Part shown: positions 1 to 12,121 of the stretch, piece by piece | Layout of the letters: every line of letters starts with the position of its first letter | Position numbering within the stretch: the stretch's first letter is position 1 | Made by a program: the position numbers and the translations under genes | Source: Gaeumannomyces sp. JS-464 | Taxonomy: Eukaryota > Ascomycota > Sordariomycetes > Magnaporthales > Magnaporthaceae | Length of the DNA: 64,000 bases | Direction of reading: 5' to 3' | Assembly: GCA_002197995.1 (NCBI GenBank) | Contig: NGZR01000004.1 | Coordinates: forward strand, 2,604,001 to 2,668,000 | Notes under the pieces: generated by a model | Databases searched by the model: none | Seen by the model: only the letters and a program-made list of their open reading frames with translations | What the model was told of the DNA's origin: nothing

Positions 1-2086
1 TATCGAAACCAACTCCAAATGCAACAGGTCACCGAGTCCACAATATGACCGTGATTTTTTTTTTTTCCCCCGCCGTTGAGTTGCCGGGTGTTGTACCGGA
101 ACCCGCATGCGTGGTCGAATATCTGTTCATCATGCCTCTTTGCTTTTTTTCGATCTCACACGAAACTGCTTGCCACGCACCCACGCATGCTATGCCCGCC
201 CTCTCTCGCTTCTCACTTTTTCACAAATCGGGGACGACCCCCCACCAAAAATCCCCCAGCCTTCCCATCCATTCCGCTATCTGGTGGGGCGGGGCGAACA
301 GAAAAAAAGCTGGGGGGGCTGGGACCCGTGGGTGGGAGTGGGTGGAGATGTGGAGACGAGCGAAAGGGAAGCCCGCACGGCCCAGCCTATCAGTGGGGGC
401 CTAACCCTACCCGCCCGCCAGGGGACCCACAGGGAGGCGCGCGTGCGAGTGAGTGAGGGGAGGGGCAAGGGAAGCTTGGTCCTTTAAACTGGGGCATACT
501 GTTGTATGTACCCCTCCGGCCCTGGCTCGCCTGGGTCAGCCAATGCGAGGGCGGCAATCGGGCGCGCTTCTTGGCTGGGAGGGCGGAGAAATGCCTCATC
601 GAGCTGGACTGGACCGGCGCTGGCCGTTGCTGTCAGACCAGCTGGCAGGAGAGTGCTGGGGATGGACGTGGTAGGGCTCGTCTGAGGCGATGGATTGGCT
701 GGAGTCAATCTCGTTTTTGTTTTTTGGGCTCTGATCCCGACGTTCGTTGGAGATCGTTGTCGGGAAAAGGGGCCTCCTGGGTCAGCCAAAGTCGGCAGTG
801 GAAGATGATGCGCCTTTTTGGTCGGGGCTCAGCCAAGCCAAGGGAGAGAGCATGGAGCTCTGATTGGCCCGGCGCAAAAACGGACAGAGGCAGCCTGGTG
901 GCGCACCAGCGCATAGCCGCTGTGCATGAGCGCGCGCATGCCGCGCCGCCGCCAGGCCCAGAACCCTGCTAAAAGATGATGCAGGGATCTGGGACCTGCT
1001 TGTAAGTTTGCAGCCATTCAATTATTCTTGTTAGGGCCAAGGTTTTTGGTGGCGGCGGCGTCGAGCCGGGTGCACCAGTGCAAGGCACACGTGAGATACC
1101 GCAGCCCAGCCCAGCCTACCACCGCGTGCGTCCACTGAACATCCCCGCCTACCTACTACTTACCCCTCGGGAACAAGGTGGCGGGTCCCCAGAAACGAAA
1201 GAGTCACGATGCTTTGAGTTTCACCATGAGGGGATAGAAAAGAAAAAAAGACCTGATGACGGCCAGGGGGAGGCGTGTCGCTATCTGAACTCGCTGGAGG
1301 AGCGGAGCCCCTGCAAACCTTCATCCCACCGAAATGACTGTGGAAAATTGTAGTCATCTCTTTGGGACCGGTGACACGGCCGCTTGATCGTCGTGAGCGA
1401 AGTCTGCGCGGCGGCCGCTCTCCACTTGGTTTCCGAACCAGGGAGAAGCCCATGTGTGGAAATAGCAAATAAGATGCGATGCGGCGGCGTGATAGGCTGC
1501 AAAACACATCTCCCCCAAGAGATTCATTATCCGTTGCCGCCTGTACGACATTTCGATGCTACGGGGGTCTGGGCCGGACAAGGGGGCCGGGGGAAAGGGC
1601 CGAAATATTTGCTTGGGTATGGACTGGGGCTGGATATAGCGTCTCTCATGCGGGAAATGGAAGCGGCGCAGACGAGCAAGGAGGGTGTCAAGGGGCGCCC
1701 GCCGCGTGTGTTTTGCCGAGCAGGCCCAAAAAAAAGGTTTGCTGAAGAGTGTCCTTTGTCAAGCAGCTGTCAGGACCTGGGGCTGGCAGCTGGGAGCTGG
1801 GAGCTGGGAGCGCGCGACCGACCCTGCCCCAGGGGGGGAGCGGCGGGCCGAGGCATCAAACCAATGTATGAAACCGGCATGGGGCTGCGGGAGGGGGGAT
1901 CACGAAGGTGGGCAGTAGGACGGACCGGGTACGTTGAAATAGACAACGTAGGGTAGGGCAGGATGCACGAGGCGTGCATGATGGACGGGCGAGATTGGCG
2001 TCGCTGCCAAATGGATGTCGTGCATGAAAGATGAGGCTCAAAAAAAAAAAAGGAAAAAAAGGGCGACAGGCAGGCAGCAAGCAGCG

Positions 2087-2110
2087 TGCCATGCCATGCC
2101 ATGCCATGCC
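2087..2110. repeat. (ATGCC)n pentanucleotide microsatellite
   Basis: About five tandem copies of a 5-bp unit in the stuA upstream region; non-coding as far as I can tell. Confidence 0.85.
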
Positions 2111-2681
2111 GGCAAGCAGCACATGCAGAACAAAGGGAATGCAGCAGTCGCGCCGGGAACGGGGAGGGGAGCCACCCGTTTGTGGCCCTGCCTTGCCTTG
2201 CCCTCCCCTCGTGCCTCCCCTCCCCCATGCACATGCTCCGTCGAGGTGGTACCTACATTCAGCCCATCCGACCTGTCACGAGCGCCAGCGATGACGCGCC
2301 CCCCGCCGCCGGCCCTTGCGCGCTGATTGCGCTGCGCCACGGCACCGAACAATCCAAGGCCCTTGGGTGGCCGGGCGAGGGGATTCAGCAAGCAAAGCAA
2401 ATTTTGGCGCCATCCACCGTCGTCGCCAACCAGTCACCGCGCCGGGTTGGCTTGGTGTCGTCGATCAAGCCCGACCAAGCAGGCCCCGCCGAATCTGCCG
2501 CTCCCTTCGGGCCCCGCCCCAGGGAGACGGAGACGACCGAGGCCATCCAACAATCGCAAGTAAAATCAGTTAGTAGCGATAATAAAGGAAAGCAGCCCGC
2601 AACCACTGGCTCTGCGGACGTAGCATGCGCAGCCATCTCCGTTTCAAGCGGCAGGCTGGAAATCGCGCACAAACAGGGGTG

Positions 2682-2750
2682 GTGGTGGCGGCGGCGGCGG
2701 CGGCGGGGATGGCAGGGCAGGGCAGGGCAGGACAGGGCAGGACAGGGCAG
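2682..2750. repeat. compound (GGT/GGC)n then (GGCAG)n microsatellite
   Basis: A GGT/GGC trinucleotide run is followed from 2711 by eight pentamers of the form GGCAG or GACAG. The top strand is almost pure purine/G-rich. No gene covers it. Confidence 0.85.
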
Positions 2751-3056
2751 GGAGCAGAAAAGTCCAGCCGCACACTGTGACGTTTCGTGCGAGGTACCTG
2801 GCTCCAATATCATATGTCAATCCTCGCTATAGGCGACTCGACTCGTCTCCAGACGGGCCGCTCGAACCAACTGCTGCAGGCCCCGACACCTTGTCCTTTT
2901 TGCCTTTTGCTTTTCTTTTTGACAAGCTCGCTTCCCCTCCCCGCGAGTAGAAATGCACCGCGTTTCAATCTCACACCCCTCATTGGTGATCGACCAAGTG
3001 AGACAAAATCAGCTCTAAGCGGGCTGTCTGCCACACCAGGGAAATCATGGAGAAGG

Positions 3057-3080
3057 AAAAAAAAAAAAAAAAAAAAAAAA
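3057..3080. repeat. A24 homopolymer
   Basis: Twenty-four consecutive A residues followed by G5, in the stuA upstream region. Confidence 0.95.
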
Positions 3081-3208
3081 GGGGGCGTCCAGGCCTGGGG
3101 CTCAGCCAACACCCACCCCCCGCGGCACGAGTGGCTGGACGAAGCTTGATGAAACATCAAGGAAGGCGGTTGGGGCGTTCTGGGCTGCTTTTTCTTTTTC
3201 CAGCCTTG

Positions 3209-3210
<2 letters not shown>

Positions 3211-3256
<46 letters not shown>
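3211..3256. repeat. (AC)23 dinucleotide microsatellite
   Basis: An uninterrupted AC repeat of 46 bp, the longest dinucleotide array in the window. It lies in the gene-free region upstream of stuA. Confidence 0.95.
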
Positions 3257-3258
<2 letters not shown>

Positions 3259-6200
3259 CTACCAACTGCCACTAACGGCCGGTGCAATGATTTTTTTCCC
3301 CCTTCTCACTCCCCCTTCAGCTTCGGAGAGATGTGCTAGCGGCGGGCTTCCATGACCACGTTGCCACGTCCTATTCGCGAGCGCGCTCCTCCCTTGGAGC
3401 GAATCTGAAACCCGTTGGTCGCCGCCACTCCCCATCCAGATTGGTGTGGGACATGGAGAACATGCCCGCCTTGGCAAACATGCTCCCTCGTATCTTTTTG
3501 TCGCTCGCTCTCCACCACGCGCGCAGCCAGACTGAGGAAAAACCGCGCGCCCCCTTTCCACGGAAAGGACGCGCACGCTCGGGCCCCTTTCTTTCTCTTT
3601 CTCTCTCTGTTTCCAGCGGTCAATCGTCACCGCTAGAACATCAACCGGTGAGCCGGGATGTGATGAGGCTAAGGGCTGTTTGCTTGTCAGTCAGGGATTT
3701 TTTCTAGTCTTGACCGCTTCTTCTAGACGCGATCGAGGCCCCAGATGAGGCGGGGGTGGGTGGTCAGGGCGGCGACCGGTTTTTATTTCCATTTTTGCCG
3801 CTCCTTTTGCGCCGTGTCTGAAAGTGAAAATAGAAAACAACATAGAATCAGGAATCAAAAGGGAGGGATACAAGGGGAACAAAAGCCAGCAGCAGCCTTG
3901 CATTACAGCAAAGGTGCATCCACAAAAATGTTTGTCTAAGATTGGCGTCGTTTTCTCTCCGCTTTCCTCCCAGGCTGCAGCAGACCGCATGCATTCGCCA
4001 GGGAGTCGGGGCGAGATGTGTGTGTGAGCGCGTGCGTGTGTGTGTGTGTGGTGCGAGTGTGAGTGGGTGGGTGGGCGCGCTGGTTAAGGTGTCCCGGCAT
4101 CTTGCATTTCGGAGCCCGCCGCCGCCGCCTGGTGCGCCCGGCATCCCCACCCCCACCCACCACCACCACCGCCCAGGGCGCACACGCGTGCAGCAGCGAA
4201 AGAAGGTGCAGGGTCAAACAAGGGAGGAGGAGGGGGACGGACGGACGGGCCACCTGGGACCAGGCTGAAGAACCCGGCCGTTGAAATTGGCGCAGGCTGA
4301 TTGCGGCACAGCCGCATCCATCCAAGTGACAACCCCGCTTCCTTCCTTCTCATCTGACCAGCTCCTGATATCACTTTTTTTTTCTTCTTCGCTGTCAGGG
4401 ATCTGTTTGGCGACTCTCTTTTCTCGGTTATTTTTATGGCGCTCGGCAGTTGCGCTCGTCCGTGCCTCTCAGGAGCAGCTCGTGACAGAATCGCGAGAAA
4501 ATGGATCGCTGACAAGCCCTGGACAAATATGGAAGTCCCAAACGGGCCGTAAATCTGGCTCGAAACACTCGGCCATGGAATGGAGGGTGGCGACGGGTAA
4601 AGTCGTCCTCGCATAAGCCCCGTTTAGCGGGCTTCCTTGTTTCTCACACACTAGACTTTTCTTCCCATGGCCCCTAAGGTCGCTTGAGCCAGTTTATTTC
4701 GGCCATTGGTCGTTTGGATGGATGGCGGCAATTGCCGAAGGCGTGCCCATGGCATCATGCGCAACCCGGCCGGGCCAGCTGCAACTCCCAAGGAACACGC
4801 AGCCGGAAACCAGGTGGGAAGACCAGGCAAAAATTGAGAAGAATAACAGAAAGGAAAAGAACACAAAAAGGTTGCTCGGGTCCGAAAAGTCCAGACGAGA
4901 CGGCCATCGGAGGTCGACGATGGCGAGTCTCCGGACCCAAAGCACCATGGAGCTGCAGGAACGACAGTGCGTCTGATCTTGGGGACTCCCAGTCTCTTGT
5001 TTGCGTGAAACGGATGGAGGGGTGGGCGGCCTGGCATGGCGGCCTGTGCTCTTTTTTTTTTCATCTCCTCGTCGGCGCAGGTTCAAGACTCCTTCAGACG
5101 GACCAGTACTGCCGATGAGGTTGTCCACGTTCGAAGTTGTCTCTGGTTGTCGCCACCGGCCCTCCTCTGCGCTCGTTGCAGACCCGGGGACGGTCTGATG
5201 GCGCGTTACCGACATGTCTCACGTCCCCAGGAGCCAGGGGTGTTTGACCAGCCTTGTGGCTACCGTGCACAATACATAGATGCAGGTGGAGAGGCAGGCA
5301 ATGTGTATGGAGTTGCGTGCGTGCCGGGCAGGTGCAGATTCCCAACGACCCCCCGGGCAGCAGGGCGACGACTTGTCTTCCATCCATGCCGCTCCCGAGC
5401 ATACATGGGCGGGCGCGGGCGCGCAAGGCCAGCATGTTACCGCAACGCGCACATCCGAGACCACCACATTGTAGCCTGTTCTTATTCAGTGGGCCGCCTC
5501 GCAAGGGGTTGGACCCCCCTCGATGCGCGATCTGCATGTACGAGGAGGCTTTGTCGGATGTATACACATCGGGAACGTAAAGTCTGTATTGTCTACAGCC
5601 TAGGCTAGCTCGCCATATATCCTACTGTATTCCATCTTGGCCTTGGGCTGCCCGCCGCGCACTCTGCATGCGTTTTGAAGGTGGCTGCAGCGTGCTCCTC
5701 TGCCGATTAGGTGAGCACCGGCGTGTCGGAGGGCTTTGGTGCTAGGTTTTCTTTCTTTGCTTTTTTTCTTCTCCATTTTCTTTTGTCTTGACAGCCGGCG
5801 GTTGGCATGGTGGCCCCTCCATGTGAGATCGGAGTGTGATAACCACCGACACAGTGCGCGGGTTGAACAGGGCGCTTTGACCTGCCGAATCGTCGGTTGC
5901 CGCAAAAAAAGTCATCTTTTTCCTTTCCTCTTTTTGCTTGTGAGCGAGGGCACGAACACATACCGCACCATAACCCATAACCCACAACCCACTACCAAGG
6001 CCTTGGGAAATGGTGAACTGTTGAAGGTTCAGTGCCCCAACCCGGAGTCCCAAAACAACGAAACACCCAACTCTTCCGGTTAGCACCGACCTGCCAGATC
6101 TGAGCACGTACCCGCTTCCACAGAGACTTGCTTGTACGGCGCAGGCGGTCCTGACGCACTAGCCGGCGCTCGACATGGCTGACAACGCAGTGGTCGTGTA

Positions 6201-9200
6201 CCGGGCTTGCAGCTCTGGCCTCATCATCCTCGCCGGCAAAAAGAGGGGGCATGCCTGACGGCAGCCTGTGGGGAGAGAGGGTGGGAAAGGGGTGGCGGCG
6301 GGCAGGGAAATCGGCGCTTGGCCTCGCCCGCTCCAGAGGCCAGCTCGTCCACGCACCGCGAACCACGACTTCCCTTCCCACCTTTCCCCACCCACACCTG
6401 CAGTCTCTGTGGTGGTTTTTCTGTTTTGTTTTGTGGTGCTATCCATGTGCATACGTGGAGGCATGGGTCTTGCATGCGGCGCTACTGCAGCTACAACGCA
6501 GACCCTGCCCGAGCGGCGTGAGCACATGCATTGGCTGCCGTCCCGCTTGGCCATCTGCGGTGCAGCGAAAGAGGCGGAAAAAAAAGGGCAGAGAGACCCG
6601 ACACGAAAGACGGCTCCGACGAGCGGCGGCGGAAGCTGCTGCTTCATGCATGCCCCTCCGGTGCCCGCTCCCAATCGCCCACCCCAGAGCGGAGCAGTGC
6701 GTCTGCATCCAGGGCTTTGGGTGGTAGTTGGGTAGGCATGGACAAGGGCGATGGGCTGCGGAAGGCGAAGCAGACACGATGAGAGGCATGGGCCCATCCG
6801 TGGGTGACGGGGTATGATTTTTGACATGCCTCGTCCTGGGATAGGTGAGGAAGACGCAACAGAAGCAGCTCCTGGGGGCGAAGCGGCATCCGCCACTGGC
6901 CGCACACAAAGTGTGTGCCGTGGGAGAAAAAACTGTCTGTGACAGATGTGCACGTACACGGTGGCACTCATGGAGGTGCGGGAAAGCAACCTCGAGCAGG
7001 CATGCGTCTGTGACGAAGACCAGCGTGCTCACACATCGCCGTCGGTGGAGTTGGGCTGCATGTCTCCGGGCATGTTCGTGTACGAACCATGTTCCCCGGG
7101 GTCTGCTCTGCCCACCTTCCGATGGGCCACGCCCGGTCCAGAAGGCTTAGATAATACGAGGTGTGCATCGACTTGGGGCTGCATCGTTGAGTTGAAGGTG
7201 GTGTGGTCGTCCTGGTGGCTGCTGCGAGGCAGTATGTTGTTGTGCCTTTTTCACGGACTCGTGAACCCAGACCCAGGAAGAAGAGGGGGGAAAAAGGACG
7301 AATAATAAAAACAGAAAAACAAAAGAGAAAAAGAAGAAAAAAATAATAATAAATTCTACACCGTAGTCTGGCTGAGAATAGGCCACCCGCGCGGGAGTGC
7401 CGCGATACTGGCTGTTATCTCGAGCCCCCTGCTTCCCGAGTAGCAGGCCACTATTTTCCATATTAATGCACTCTATTGGGCGCTTTAACTATAAGGGGGC
7501 TCTGATATGGCTCGGCAGTGGGCGGCGAGCGGTCAGCGGCAGCAGCGCAGCGCATCATGCTGCTTCGCACGGCGGCCATCCCGGGACAGCCTGGCTACCA
7601 TTCAAGGTGGCTCTGTCGATTCGTTCGTTTGCCACGTGGAGCCTCGATATTCTACGGCGTCTAGAGTGGCGACCAACAGAACAATCGGCGTGTTTCCACG
7701 CGCTGGTTTGATGAGGAGTCGCACGCGCAACGCGTTTTTACACGGTTGAATTATTGAGCCCACAAACAAATGTCAATCGAGGGCCCAACTAGATGCAATG
7801 CTACTCAAGCCAAGCATTGTCTTGCAGCTGCGGTGAGTGGCCGTCAAGAGAGCAGCAGCAGCAACAGCAACAGACAACAGCAGACAGCGGGTTGAGGCAT
7901 AGAAGATAAGTGGACGTTGGATGGAAGCACAGTGTGATTTTTGGCCCTTTTGCTCGCCCTTGTTACAGAGTAAGACAGGCCGGCAACTGGCGTCGGCCAG
8001 AAGAGACAATCTCCACAGCGGGCGGCCAATGTAGAAACCACAAAGCAGCCGGTCAACCAAATGAAAATGGGACAAAGATATTGACATAAAGCACAATCAG
8101 ACACAGAGTCTCCCTATCTGGGCTGCCTGTCACTGCATTGGCCAGGCCGGGAGACGACGATCAGGCCTGGGCTCCGGCCGAGTTGGCCACTGCGCTGCAG
8201 GCAGGCCCAGAAGGCTCCATCTTTCCCCAACCGCGTGTGGCGTGTGCGCGTGCCTGCACGGCCGTGTCGCGCGCGCTGGTCGGGGCCTGGCAAAATTTAC
8301 CCCGATCTCCGCCATCTACATTACAGAGATGGGCGGCAAGCGGCGGGCTCTTGGATTTTCGATCCGTCCGAAATGTCAAGCTGCTCCACTCTTTGGGGTG
8401 GTGGCCCTGCCACCAGATATTCCCCTCTCCCAGCCGTTCGCTTTTGCTGGCCCGTCGGGCCCTTGACCCTGCCTGGCCTGGGCCACAGGCGACGATCCTC
8501 AGTGGCCCTGCAAAGTGGTCCGTCATCCCTCCCATCCTCGGCGCGGCCTGGCACACACACCACCACCGCTTGTCCCCTGCCTCTAATTCAACCCCCTCTT
8601 TGCTCACTGGCGAGCGCGACGGTGCTACCTCCTTCGTGCGTGCCCATGCCAGGATGTGGGATGTGTTGCACAATCCTGCCCAGCCCAGCCGGAGAAGGGA
8701 GGAGAGAGGAGGGCGGGCGAGCTAGAAGGAGCAGGAAGAGGAGCAACGCATATCAGACGGAGCACGAGTTCGTGTCGATTCCATGGCGTGGCCGGTGCGT
8801 GGCGGCACCACTGGGCCGAGTGGGAAGCTCCAGGCTCCTTCGTAACGAGGAGCGGCGTCTTTGGGGTCTGAACGCTCATCTGCCAATATCGAGACGGTTG
8901 TGACCTGTGCGGTGCGCGTTCCAAAAAAGGGCTCTCTGGCTCTGTTTACTATCTGAGCAGCGTGCGAGCACCTAGTGGGCGGCCTGGCCTTGGTTTGGTC
9001 TGCTGAAGGCCGCCCGAGCCGAACGGCGGCCCATAGCAGAAAACCGCGCCTACTGACGGCTGGTTCTGCTATTGAGCGAGAGGAGCCGACGATGGCTTGC
9101 CTGTTTTTCTCCCTCCCGAGCTGCCCTGCCCAAGTCTGGTAATATGCAACCCAAGTCCAGCAAGGGTCTCGGCTTCCTGGTGGAGCCAAAGTCCGCCCTT

Positions 9201-10100
9201 GATAAGAGGGCACCAACCATGCTGCCTGCTAACCCACCAATCGCAATGCGCGGTAAATCCAACCCACCGACACGTGCTAGATACACTGTGAAGCTCAGTG
9301 CTGGCGGGTGCTGTGCTGCCACCGAAGTCGAGCAAGCCCCCCCCATGCCCTGCCCTGTCCCGTCCGTCCGCCCTTATCCGCCTGCCTTGCCTGCACGCTT
9401 TTTTGGTCGCGGGACCAGCGAACTGGTGCGACTCCGAGGTTGAGGTAACTGGCATCTAGAGAATACGCCGCACTGTTCAACAAGCCCGCTCCCTCAGGCG
9501 CCAGGGCACGTAGACGACGTAAACAGGCTGGCGAAACCCAGGCTTAAGCGACCGAGGGGGGCCGGCTGGGCAAACGGTTGACTGACTTGGTCGCTTGCGG
9601 GCGCTTCTGGGAGGGAGTGCCGCCGCCACCGTGCACATCCCACACCCCCAAAGGAAAAAAAACCCAAACGCGAAATCCCCAGTCCCCTCCCCGCCATCGG
9701 GTTTTGCGACGTTCAGCGGACACTGCTGGACTGGCAAAGTTTGTGGTCCGCGCCAGGGGAAAGCCAGACAGAACAAGTCGAGCAGAAAGAAAAAAAAAAA
9801 AAAGCGAAAAATGGACCACGGTCTTACCGCAAGAGGAATCGTGGGTTGCTGACACGGCCCTGGGCCGACGGCCTGATTTCTCTGGTCCCAACGCACCCCT
9901 CCCCCCCTGGTCCAAGTCTTTCGTTTCTTCTCCCCTCCTTGGGCCAATCTTTCCCACACAGGGAAACACCCCTCCCCTGCCCACCCCTTGTCCAGCTAAA
10001 CGTCCCCCTCCTGGTACCACCTTGGTCATCCGCCTCCGTCCAAATCACCTCTGGAGAGATCCCTGTCGACACGCCCAACGAGCAGGCGGCTCGGGTGCGA

Positions 10101-10117
10101 TTTTTTTTTTTTTTTTT
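10101..10117. repeat. T17 homopolymer
   Basis: Seventeen T residues leading into a C/T-rich stretch; one of several long pyrimidine tracts in the 3 kb before stuA. Confidence 0.9.
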
Positions 10118-10701
10118 CCCTCTCTTTCTTCTCTCGTTCCAGTGCACTGTATGGGCTCCGCTGCTCAGGGCATGGGGAGGGTCGGCGCAGCGGAGTAGCA
10201 ACACACCCGCTCCCTCGCACTCCCCTCGTCCTCGCCAACACCACCCACAGGCCAGCAGGTCCAGCAGGGCCGCTCTGCTCAACCCATGCTTTTTTTGGAC
10301 GCGCAGTAACCCCAACCACCCGCTGTCGCCGCCGCCGACTCTGCACCACGAAACCCGAGTCCCGCAAAGGGGAACGGGTCTTGCGAGCTTACTGTAAATC
10401 CTAATGCGACTAAATGGCGGGAAAAGAATGCTGGGCCACCCAAGGCTGCTTGGGGCGCGCGCGCCCTTACCGCCTGTAGGACAGAAGCCCCCCGGTGGAA
10501 AGAGAGAAGGCGACCTGGGGCCGGTATGGCCCGAGGCGGAGGCGTGTGGGAGGATAGGAACACCTGGGCAGAGAGGCGAGCGAGAAAAGCACACCCCGGC
10601 GAGATCTCGAGGTTTGCGGCAGACATGCTCTCGCTCCTCTTTTGCTGGGTCTTTGGGCCTGGCCCAGCATCCATGTCCCGGCTGGTGGCCGGTCGGTGGT
10701 C

Positions 10702-10790
10702 GTTTTTTTTTTTCTTTTCCCTTTTTTTTTTCTTTTTCTTTTCTGACTGGCTCCTGTTTTTTTTCTTTCTTTTTTTTTTCTCCCTTTCCC
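10702..10790. repeat. polypyrimidine (T/C) tract
   Basis: About 90 bp that is nearly all T and C on the top strand, broken by one short mixed segment, about 1.4 kb before the stuA coding frame. Such CT tracts are common in fungal promoters just upstream of transcription starts; that role is inferred. Confidence 0.6.
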
Positions 10791-12121
10791 AGTCGAGCGT
10801 TTCCATCGTCCAGCGCCAGCAGCACGGCCACGCTCGCACGGTGCGGTATGTACAGTGCACCTGGCGCCCGTTGTATCCGTGCGGTACCCTACCAGGATCC
10901 CTCCTCACAAGCTACGTGGTCCGAGGTGGGGATCGCTACCAGAAGCCTACCTGCTGCCAGGGGGGTACCAGCGGACAAGGGTACCTCCCCGCCATGCCCT
11001 GCTGGAACCCTGTCGTCCTTCCCTCTCATTTTTCTAATCTAAGACCTTTGCGGTACTGCACGGCAGACCAGAGGGGGACCTCTATTTTCTCTGATCTACC
11101 TGCCTCCTCCTTCTCACCAACCAAAAAGGTAAGCCTTTCCTGCCTGCATCTTCCTCCTCGACCTTCGCCTCTCCTCTTCTCTCCTGGCACCAATACTTCC
11201 TCACTTCCTTCACGAGGCAAAGGGGAGGCTTACCGAGGCGTCTGCAGGTATGTGGACATGGCTTTTTGCCTTTGGGCGCACCAGGCCTGCTGCTGCCTTT
11301 TCTTTTGTCTTGCTGTTTGGCTTCCCCCCGCCAGAAGCATAATACAGCCCAACGCTGCACGCTGCATGTGGAATGACTGCGAGATTCTTTGCCCGTCCAG
11401 AACTAACTTGCTATTCACATGAACAGCCGTCGACGAACACTCGCTACTGAAGGCACCGCTAGCTTGGCCTATCTGCCGAGTCGTGCCCTGTGTGCTCGAG
11501 CGCCCCGGCGGAAGAAAAAAAAAAAAGCACATACTACACAAGGAAGCGCGCGCAACCCAAACAGGCGGGGCCATCGATATCAATAGCTCTGTCGCCGACC
11601 ACCCGGTTGACGCACATCCCCTCCACAGCTGCAACAGCACGCAATCTTGCACCAGCACCCGCAGCCAGCCAGCCAGCCGGCCATTTCCTGGGGGAAGACC
11701 TGTGTCGTTGGAGGAACACCAGCCTGCTTGTCTCTCATCCCATCGCCGCCCGCCGCCGCCGCCCTTGCCGTTTGCCTGCCGTCCAGAAACACTCGACGCT
11801 GGCCTGCATTTGATATGAGCATTTGATTTCTTTTCTTGCTAGTTCATGCCGACCACGACCTTTTGACGAGACTGCACGACCGTACACCTCGAAAACCCCG
11901 ACCTTTTGTCCCATTGGCACCAAGCCCAGCTCCATCATCCATCTGCAGTATACTCAGCCAAGCATTGCTTCGGACCGAAGACGTTGTCAGCACCCGGAAC
12001 GTCACGAAGAGCCAATTCCCTCGCACACACCTCGGCTCGATTGCCTGACCATCTCTGCGCAAGCCTACGTGTTTGCGCGCCGCAGCGACGAGTCGCTGTT
12101 CCCCCACACTGGTCTAGATAG

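Larger units (their letters stand above)
1..12121. other. gene-free region upstream of stuA, simple-repeat rich
   Basis: I found no coding region with recognisable family motifs, consistent splice sites and protein-like composition on either strand here. The open frames present are overlapping, rich in W/R/P/C, and mostly lack ATG starts. The stretch carries many low-complexity tracts (listed separately). The last 1-1.5 kb is probably the stuA 5' leader: a GTAAGC donor-like site lies at about 11129, CAG acceptor-like sites near 11247, and a TAG acceptor-like site ends at 12121 just before the open stuA frame. StuA genes of other fungi have long spliced leaders, so part of this region may be transcribed. 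I cannot place the transcription start. Confidence 0.6.

Noticed and set aside
5968..5993. CATAACCC/ACAACCC heptamer run resembling telomere repeats
   Set aside because: Only three imperfect copies and the unit is not the fungal TTAGGG hexamer; probably a chance simple repeat.
8138..8903. Overlapping long frames in the stuA upstream region
   Set aside because: Several frames are open at once, composition is W/R/P/S-rich, and no domain or splice structure is evident.
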